Assembly: GCA_017443685.1 (NCBI GenBank)
Contig: JAFSYD010000240.1
Coordinates: forward strand, 1-7,030
Source: Lachnospiraceae bacterium
GTDB lineage: Bacteria > Bacillota > Clostridia > Lachnospirales > Lachnospiraceae
Direction of reading: 5' to 3'
DNA: 7,030 nt
In this document: positions 1 through 4,961 of the stretch, piece by piece
Position numbering within the stretch: position 1 is the stretch's first letter
How the letters are laid out: the number at the start of each line of letters is the position of its first letter
Program-made: the position numbers and the translations under genes
The notes under the pieces: generated by a model
Seen by the model: the letters and a program-made list of their open reading frames with translations, nothing else
Told to the model about the DNA's origin: nothing
The model's database searches: none

Positions 1-2367
1 GAAAGCGCGGAAACGGACGGGAAAACGACTATGCTTGCCATCTCCGTGACCGACACCGGGATCGGCATCAAAAAGGAAGCGCTGCCCAACCTGTTTGACG
101 CGTTCAAGCGTGTGGACGAGGAGAAGAACCGTCACATCGAGGGGACGGGACTGGGTCTTTCCATCGTAAAGCAGCTGGTGGAGCTGATGGGCGGAACCAT
201 TACGGTCAGCAGTATATACGGGGAAGGCTCCACGTTTAACGTTATGATAAAACAGGGCGTCTCCGACGAGACGGAGGTCGGGGTGCTCAATATCCATAAT
301 CAGCAGAGCATAACGCGCACCCAGTACGAAAGCAGCTTTACGGCGCCCGATGCCAGGGTTCTGATCGTGGACGACAACGAGATGAACCTGGAGGTGGAGA
401 AAAAGCTTCTCTCGGCGACCAGGATGGAGATCGATGTGGCCTTAAGCGGCAAGGAAGCTTTAGAGCTTACGGTATCCTTCCGGTACGACGCGATCCTGAT
501 GGATCATCTGATGCCGGGAATGGACGGTATCGAGTGTCTGGAAAATATCCGCAACCAGACGGGCGGGCTCAACCGTGCGACGCCGGTCATCGTGCTGACC
601 GCCAACGCCGGCAGCGACAACCGCAGTCTCTATACCCGCGCCGGCTTTGACGGATATCTGGTAAAGCCCGTATCCGGTGAGGCGCTCGAAGATATCCTGA
701 TGAAGCACATCGAAAAGCATAAGCTTCTCATCACCAGCAAGATGATGCGGATGCATGAGGATATCGACGCTACGACGGGCTATGCGAGGAAGGCGCCGGT
801 GGTCATCACGGCCAACAGCATGTGCGACCTGCCGGATTCCATCATAAGGAAGCTGCACCTGTCCATCATCCCCTCCCTCGTATACACGGAAGACGGCGTA
901 TTCAAGGATGGGGTACAGATGGACGCCAATGAGCTGATCCGTTACATCAGTGAAGGCAAGCGGGCGTCCTCATCGCCGCCGAGCGTGAATGCCTATACGG
1001 AGTTCTTTGCGGGGATGCTTAGAAAGGCGCATCATATCATCCATATCGCGCTGACGACGAGTATGAGCAAGGATTACTCCTATGCGCTTGAGGCGGCAAA
1101 AGCCTTTGATAACGTTACCGTCATCAATTCGGAATGCTTATCCTCCTCGACGGGTATTCTGGTGCTGATCGCGTACAAGCTGGCGCAGCAGGATATGCCG
1201 GTGGAAGAGATCATCAAAGAGCTCGAATACGTAAAGCAGCGCTTACAGTGCAGCTTCATCATTAACAATACGGAATATATGGCAAGGAACGGCCTGATCA
1301 AGGCTAAGATCGACAGTCTGGCAAGGGCGATCAACCTGCATCCGGTCATCCGCTTCAAGGATGATATGAGTAAGGTCAGAAGCGTCTTCGTGGGAAGCAC
1401 GAAGCGCGCCTACCGGAAATACATCAAGAATGCTTTCCCGGTGGATATCATCCCCGATTCGGAAGTGGTCTTCATCACCTATGCACACGTCCCGATGGAT
1501 ACGCTGCTTTGGGTGAAGGAAGAGATCAGCAAGATCGCGTATTTTGAAAATGTGATCTTCAAGCAGGCGTCGGCGGCCATCTCCTCCAACTGCGGTCCGG
1601 GCACCTTCGGCATCCTTTACTTTGTCAAATCCAACAAGACCTACAACATCGCTTCACTGGTCGGCAGCATATACGATGAGGATGACGCGGAGGAGGAAGA
1701 GACCTTTGAGGAGATCCCGTACCTGAGCAATCCCTTCGGCGAGAACGGCCTGCAGCTTGCGGAGGAAGAGCCCCCCGCGGAGCTTAAGTGGTATCAGAAG
1801 ATCGACTGCATCGACGGGGACGCCGCCGTCCTTAACAGCGGTTCGGAGGAGGCCTTTAAGGCGGTGCTTAAGATCTTCTACGATTCGATCCCGGACAAGA
1901 CGGCGGATATCACGTCCTGTTATGAGGCCAGGGACTGGGAGAATTACAAGATCCGCGTGCACGCCTTAAAGAGCTCGGCGAAGCTGGTCGGTGCCCTGGC
2001 CCTTTCCGGGAAGGCCCAGGCACTTGAGACGGCGGCCGGCGAGGAGAATGCCGAATACATTATGGCGAACCACGCCCCCTTTATGGCAGATTACGCGCAC
2101 CTGGGCGAGCAGCTGGGCGAGGAGGTTTTCGCAAAAGAAAAAGAGGCTGCGCCGGATAAGCCGGTGGCGGATGCTTTCCTGATGGAGAGCGTCTACGAGG
2201 GGCTTGGTGAGGCCGCCGGGAACTTTGATATGGACGGCATAGAAGAGATCCTTGCGGAGCTGGATGACTACGCCGTTCCGGAGGATGAAAAAGAAAAATA
2301 CGACGCTATCCGTGAAGCGGCCGCGAAGTATGACTATGCCGGCATCCTGTCAGTGCTGAACGGATAA
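1..2367 (+). CDS. Hybrid sensor histidine kinase fused to DegV and HPt domains (5' partial)
   Basis: The frame is open from base 1, so the Met at position 31 is internal and the sensor and HisKA parts lie upstream. Residues below are numbered from that Met. Residues 1-73 are the end of a HATPase_c domain: G1 box DTGIGI (8-13), F-box-like LFDAFKRVD and G2 box GTGLGLSIV (38-46). Residues 108-228 are an intact receiver: acidic pair D114/D115, phospho-acceptor D158 in LMDHLMPGMDG, T190 and K212-P213. Residues 255-540 are a complete DegV/EDD domain: a CDLP start motif, SSSPPS near 313-318, a TSMSKDYSYA loop at 343-352 and GPGTFGI at 522-528. DegV proteins bind fatty acids. After an acidic linker (about 547-580) comes an HPt domain (about 587-692) with His644 in HALKSSAKL, then a helical acidic tail. 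Stop TAA. The domain calls are firm; membrane location and the signal sensed cannot be seen. It probably passes phosphate from its own REC to the HPt and on to the response regulator at 4078-4857 (inference). Confidence 0.93.
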   Translation, partial: ESAETDGKTTMLAISVTDTGIGIKKEALPNLFDAFKRVDEEKNRHIEGTGLGLSIVKQLVELMGGTITVSSIYGEGSTFNVMIKQGVSDETEVGVLNIHNQQSITRTQYESSFTAPDARVLIVDDNEMNLEVEKKLLSATRMEIDVALSGKEALELTVSFRYDAILMDHLMPGMDGIECLENIRNQTGGLNRATPVIVLTANAGSDNRSLYTRAGFDGYLVKPVSGEALEDILMKHIEKHKLLITSKMMRMHEDIDATTGYARKAPVVITANSMCDLPDSIIRKLHLSIIPSLVYTEDGVFKDGVQMDANELIRYISEGKRASSSPPSVNAYTEFFAGMLRKAHHIIHIALTTSMSKDYSYALEAAKAFDNVTVINSECLSSSTGILVLIAYKLAQQDMPVEEIIKELEYVKQRLQCSFIINNTEYMARNGLIKAKIDSLARAINLHPVIRFKDDMSKVRSVFVGSTKRAYRKYIKNAFPVDIIPDSEVVFITYAHVPMDTLLWVKEEISKIAYFENVIFKQASAAISSNCGPGTFGILYFVKSNKTYNIASLVGSIYDEDDAEEEETFEEIPYLSNPFGENGLQLAEEEPPAELKWYQKIDCIDGDAAVLNSGSEEAFKAVLKIFYDSIPDKTADITSCYEARDWENYKIRVHALKSSAKLVGALALSGKAQALETAAGEENAEYIMANHAPFMADYAHLGEQLGEEVFAKEKEAAPDKPVADAFLMESVYEGLGEAAGNFDMDGIEEILAELDDYAVPEDEKEKYDAIREAAAKYDYAGILSVLNG

Positions 2368-2449
2368 AGCCGGCGTCCGGTCAAAAGGAAAAAGCAAAGC
2401 CGGTGCCCTCGCGGAATGGAACGGAGAAAGCGGCGTCCTTGCGGAAGGA
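2366..2449 (+). repeat. Three imperfect tandem repeats of about 30 bp in the intergenic gap
   Basis: AAAGC-headed units begin at 2366, 2396 and 2427. Their starts read AAAGCCGGCGTCC, AAAGCCGGTGCCC and AAAGCGGCGTCC. Units two and three also share a TxGCGGAA segment. Spacing is 30 and 31 bp. The first unit begins inside the kinase stop codon. The third contains a small hairpin (TCCTT 2436-2440 with AAGGA 2445-2449), followed by a second one (CGCA 2451-2454 with TGCG 2459-2462) that has only a five-T run in and beside its loop. This is too weak to call a terminator. Function unknown; the repeat could be partly chance in GC-rich DNA. Confidence 0.35.
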
Positions 2450-2474
2450 TCGCATTTTTGCGGGAAGAACATAA

Positions 2475-3998
2475 ATGGAAACAATTATCAGGATCAATGA
2501 CGCGGTAAACGGATTTGCGTGGGGGACCTTCGGCCTGTCCCTGCTTTTGGGGACGGGACTCATCTGTACCATCGTTACCGGATTCTTTCAGCTTCGATAC
2601 TTTGGCTGGTGGTGGAAGGAAACCTTCGGCATAGTGAGCGGCAGGGGGCGGATCATCAACGACGCCGGCGCCCTGTCACAGTTTCGCGCGTTTTGTACCG
2701 CGCTGTGCGCTACCATCGGTACCGGGAACATCGCGGGCGTATCGACGGCGATCTGTGTCGGCGGTCCGGGCGCGGTGTTCTGGATGTGGGTGGCCGCCTT
2801 TCTCGGGATGATGGTAAAGTACTCCGAGAATGTGCTTGGGATCTATTACCGCAGGAGGAACACCGAAGGCGCGTGGTCGGGCGGCCCGATGTATTACCTG
2901 GAGGACGGCCTCGGCTCGATGAAGCATTGCAAGAGGCTCGGCCGGGTGATGGGGATACTATTCTGCGTCTTTACGGCGCTGGCGTCTTTCGGCATCGGGA
3001 ACATGAGCCAGATCAATAAGATCACCTTAAACTTCGGCTCGACCTTCTTATCCCACGTGGATCTGGGGCTTCTGTTCGGCGTTCCCAAGGTCAACTGGGG
3101 CATCGGCGTGCTCCTGATGCTTGCGGTCGGCTTCATCCTGATGGGCGGCTTCCGCCGTCTGTCCGCCTTATCGGAAAAGCTCGTCCCGATAATGGTGCTC
3201 TTATATATGGCAGGATGCGTCATCATTATGCTGATGCATGTGGATGAGCTTGGCGGGGTGTTCTCGGCGATCTTTAAGTTCGCGCTGGGTCCGAAGGCAG
3301 CCGCGGGCGGCGCGGCAGGCACGGCGGTGCAGCTTGCGTTTAATACCATAAAGAACGGCTGCAAGCGGGGCGTATTCTCCAACGAAGCGGGCCTTGGCTC
3401 CTCCGTTATGGTGCACAGCAATTCGTGCGCGAGGGAGCCGGTCAAGCAGGGGCTTTGGGGGATCGCGGAGGTCTTTTTGGATACCATCGTGGTATGTACC
3501 CTGACGGCCGTTGTGGTCCTTACCTCCGGTGAGATCGACCTGTCCACGGGTGCGGTTGTCGAAGGCGTCAATGACGCGACGCTGGTGGCGCAGGCCTTCC
3601 GGGCGTCTTTAGGCAGACCCGGCGAATGGTTCGTGGTGATCATCATCGCGATGTTCGCGTTTACCACGGTGTTAGGCTGGTCCTACTACGGGGCGAAGGG
3701 GGTGGAATACCTCTTCGGTACCGCGTGGGCGAAGCTGTACCGGATGGCCTTCGTCCTTCTGATCGTCTTCGGCGCGGTGATGGAGTCCAATCTGGTTTGG
3801 GACATTTCGGATACCTTCAACGGGCTTATGATGATCCCGAATATGATCGGGCTTCTGGCACAGATCCCGCTGATCATAAAGCTGACGAAGAATTACATTG
3901 CCCGGAGGATCAAGGGAGAAAATATAGAACCGATGTTATCCTATGACTACGACATTCAAAGGGAAGCGCAGCGCGCGGTCAAAAAAGGAGCGGACTGA
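2475..3998 (+). CDS. Sodium:alanine/glycine symporter, AGCS family
   Basis: A 507-residue polytopic membrane protein, slightly longer than many family members as I recall them. It should import a small neutral amino acid together with Na+ across the cytoplasmic membrane. Family signatures are clear. The N-terminus is LLLGTGLICTIVTGFFQLR. GTGNIAGVSTAICVGGPGAV begins at residue 82 and lies in the substrate/cation-binding region. RGVFSNEAGLGSS lies around 298-310, and GWSYYGAKGVEYLFG begins at 401. About ten hydrophobic segments and a charged cytosolic C-terminal tail (NYIARRIKGEN onward) are visible. The ATG directly follows an in-frame TAA (2472-2474), so no upstream start is possible; GGGAAG at 2462-2467 is a modest ribosome site 7 nt away. 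It sits 107 bp after the kinase and 79 bp before the response regulator, on the same strand with no obvious terminator on either side. Alanine or glycine is the default substrate, but related Bacillus proteins have been linked to glutamine, so specificity is open. Confidence 0.95.
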   Translation: METIIRINDAVNGFAWGTFGLSLLLGTGLICTIVTGFFQLRYFGWWWKETFGIVSGRGRIINDAGALSQFRAFCTALCATIGTGNIAGVSTAICVGGPGAVFWMWVAAFLGMMVKYSENVLGIYYRRRNTEGAWSGGPMYYLEDGLGSMKHCKRLGRVMGILFCVFTALASFGIGNMSQINKITLNFGSTFLSHVDLGLLFGVPKVNWGIGVLLMLAVGFILMGGFRRLSALSEKLVPIMVLLYMAGCVIIMLMHVDELGGVFSAIFKFALGPKAAAGGAAGTAVQLAFNTIKNGCKRGVFSNEAGLGSSVMVHSNSCAREPVKQGLWGIAEVFLDTIVVCTLTAVVVLTSGEIDLSTGAVVEGVNDATLVAQAFRASLGRPGEWFVVIIIAMFAFTTVLGWSYYGAKGVEYLFGTAWAKLYRMAFVLLIVFGAVMESNLVWDISDTFNGLMMIPNMIGLLAQIPLIIKLTKNYIARRIKGENIEPMLSYDYDIQREAQRAVKKGAD

Positions 3999-4047
3999 TC
4001 GGATCGGGTGACAGCACCGGCATCCGGACGGACGCAAGAAAGTCAAA

Positions 4048-4064
4048 TATTACTTGCGGTAATA
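4048..4064. promoter_or_regulatory. Short inverted repeat before the response regulator start
   Basis: TATTAC (4048-4053) and GTAATA (4059-4064) are perfect 6-bp inverted arms around a 5-base loop. They lie in an AT-rich patch of a GC-rich region, two bases before the Shine-Dalgarno site. They could be a small operator or an RNA hairpin affecting translation. No matching -35/-10 promoter pair is evident here, and the gap 3999-4077 shows no T-run terminator. Confidence 0.3.
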
Positions 4065-4065
4065 C

Positions 4066-4070
4066 AGGAG
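4066..4070 (+). promoter_or_regulatory. Ribosome binding site of the response regulator
   Basis: AGGAG lies 7 bases before the ATG at 4078, a near-ideal Shine-Dalgarno sequence. It fixes the start of the response regulator and is much stronger than the site before the symporter. Confidence 0.8.
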
Positions 4071-4077
4071 TAAGAAG

Positions 4078-4857
4078 ATGAGGGAAGAAAAGCAGATCGT
4101 AATATTACTGTATCAATACAGCGTGGTGGTAAAGGGAATCGAAAAAATGCTCGCCGATATGGGCTATCACGTATCCTCCACGGTACACTTTGACGAGATC
4201 CGCCTGCTTTTGAGGGAAACGGACCTTTTTATCTGGTACCTGCCGGCGGATATCATGGACGGACGGGAAAGGCTCAATGACTTTATGATGGATTTTAATC
4301 TCCTTAAGAAAAAGAATAAGCGGATGCTGATCCTCGGCGAGAAAAAGGACCGGCCCGATCTGGCCCAGGTCATCCCGGGGATCGCGGACTATGTCTGGCT
4401 GGACCGCCCCATCGAAAATGACGTCTTAAAAAAAGCGGCAGCCGAAGTGCTTGCGGCGGACGCGGGCGCGGCCTCCGAGAAAAAGAGCATCCTGATCGTA
4501 GACGATGATCCGGCCTACGCGGGGATGGTGAGAGAGTGGATCAGGGATACGTACAAGACGAACGTTGTAACGGCCGGCATGCAGGCGATCACCTTCCTCC
4601 TTAAGAATCCGGTGGATCTGGTGCTCCTTGATTACGAGATGCCGGTGGCGGACGGGCCGCAGGTGCTCGCGATGCTGCGGCAGGACCCGGCGACAAAGGA
4701 TATCCCGGTGGTCTTCCTTACCGGCGTAAGCACGAAAGAGCAGGTTTCCCGCGTGGTGGAGCTGAAGCCCGACGGCTATGTGTTGAAGTCCACGACAAGG
4801 GAGAACCTTCTGGCGTTCCTTAACAGCAAGCTCTCCGGTACCCGGGCACAGGCGTAG
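4078..4857 (+). CDS. Response regulator: pseudo-receiver plus intact receiver, no output domain
   Basis: 259 residues in two receiver-like halves. The C-terminal half (about 137-256) is a canonical receiver: ILIVDDDP with D142/D143, phospho-acceptor D185 in LLDYEMPVADG, T215 in FLTGVS, and K237. The N-terminal half (about 5-127) keeps the receiver pattern of alternating hydrophobic and helical segments but lacks the chemistry. The acidic pair is replaced by Y12-Q13, the Asp position by Y54 in DLFIWYLPADIMDG, and the Lys-Pro position reads R110-P111. It should not be phosphorylated and may serve for dimerisation or partner binding. No DNA-binding, GGDEF or enzymatic domain follows; the protein ends 22 residues after K237. 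It could be a phosphorelay intermediate receiving phosphate from the HPt of the upstream kinase, or act by protein-protein contact (both inferred). A strong AGGAG supports the start. The gene follows the symporter by 79 bp and closes the candidate operon at the terminator overlapping its stop codon. Confidence 0.93.
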   Translation: MREEKQIVILLYQYSVVVKGIEKMLADMGYHVSSTVHFDEIRLLLRETDLFIWYLPADIMDGRERLNDFMMDFNLLKKKNKRMLILGEKKDRPDLAQVIPGIADYVWLDRPIENDVLKKAAAEVLAADAGAASEKKSILIVDDDPAYAGMVREWIRDTYKTNVVTAGMQAITFLLKNPVDLVLLDYEMPVADGPQVLAMLRQDPATKDIPVVFLTGVSTKEQVSRVVELKPDGYVLKSTTRENLLAFLNSKLSGTRAQA

Positions 4858-4878
4858 GATGATCTCCTGCGTTTTTTT
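4850..4878 (+). terminator. Intrinsic terminator overlapping the response regulator stop codon
   Basis: CGTAGGA (4853-4859) pairs over its full 7 bp with TCCTGCG (4865-4871), with one G-U wobble and a 5-base loop, and seven T residues follow directly (4872-4878). The stop codon TAG (4855-4857) lies inside the 5' arm. Outer G-U and A-U pairs with the T-run can extend the stem. This fits a Rho-independent terminator on the + strand and separates the signalling genes from the peptidase gene. Confidence 0.75.
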
Positions 4879-4899
4879 GGGGGAAAACAGGTCTGTAAT

Positions 4900-4933
4900 G
4901 ACAAAAGGGGGTATACATTGTCACTCTTTTGTC
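4900..4933. promoter_or_regulatory. Perfect 8-bp inverted repeat upstream of the peptidase gene
   Basis: GACAAAAG (4900-4907) and CTTTTGTC (4926-4933) are perfect inverted arms separated by 18 bases, and the spacer holds the palindrome GTATAC (4911-4916). There is no T-run after it, so a terminator is unlikely. Arm spacing of about 2.5 helical turns centre to centre would suit a dimeric regulator. The right arm overlaps the spacer of the candidate promoter at 4918-4945, a position suited to repression. Confidence 0.4.
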
Positions 4934-4945
4934 GTATCATATATT
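4918..4945 (+). promoter_or_regulatory. Candidate sigma-A promoter for the peptidase gene
   Basis: TTGTCA (4918-4923) and TATATT (4940-4945) each match the sigma-A consensus at five of six positions, with a 16-base spacer. The problem is position: transcription would start near 4952, leaving only about 10 bases before the ATG and beginning in or beside the ribosome site. The true promoter may instead be a non-consensus one further upstream, after the terminator at 4878. Confidence 0.35.
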
Positions 4946-4950
4946 TTAGA

Positions 4951-4956
4951 AGGGGG
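4951..4956 (+). promoter_or_regulatory. Ribosome binding site of the peptidase gene
   Basis: AGGGGG lies 5 bases before the ATG at 4962. Together with the signal peptide that begins exactly at this ATG, it settles the start codon. Confidence 0.7.
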
Positions 4957-4961
4957 AAGCT

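Noticed and set aside
31..33. ATG at 31 as the start of the kinase gene
   Set aside because: The frame is open to base 1, no ribosome site precedes it, and the ATG lies just before the DTGIGI box in the middle of a HATPase domain.
460..858. Antisense frame opposite the receiver domain of the kinase
   Set aside because: It is complementary to conserved receiver codons including D158 and shows no domain of its own.
2436..2462. Two adjacent small hairpins as a terminator after the kinase
   Set aside because: Stems are only 5 and 4 bp and the only T-run (five bases) lies in the loop and stem of the second hairpin rather than after a stem.
2894..3667. 257-codon antisense frame opposite the symporter
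   Set aside because: It is a shadow of a GC-rich membrane-protein gene; its translation has no recognisable domain and it lies wholly within a clearly functional gene.
4017..4027. CCGGCATCCGG hairpin after the symporter as a terminator
   Set aside because: A 4-bp stem with a 3-base loop and no T-run is too weak.
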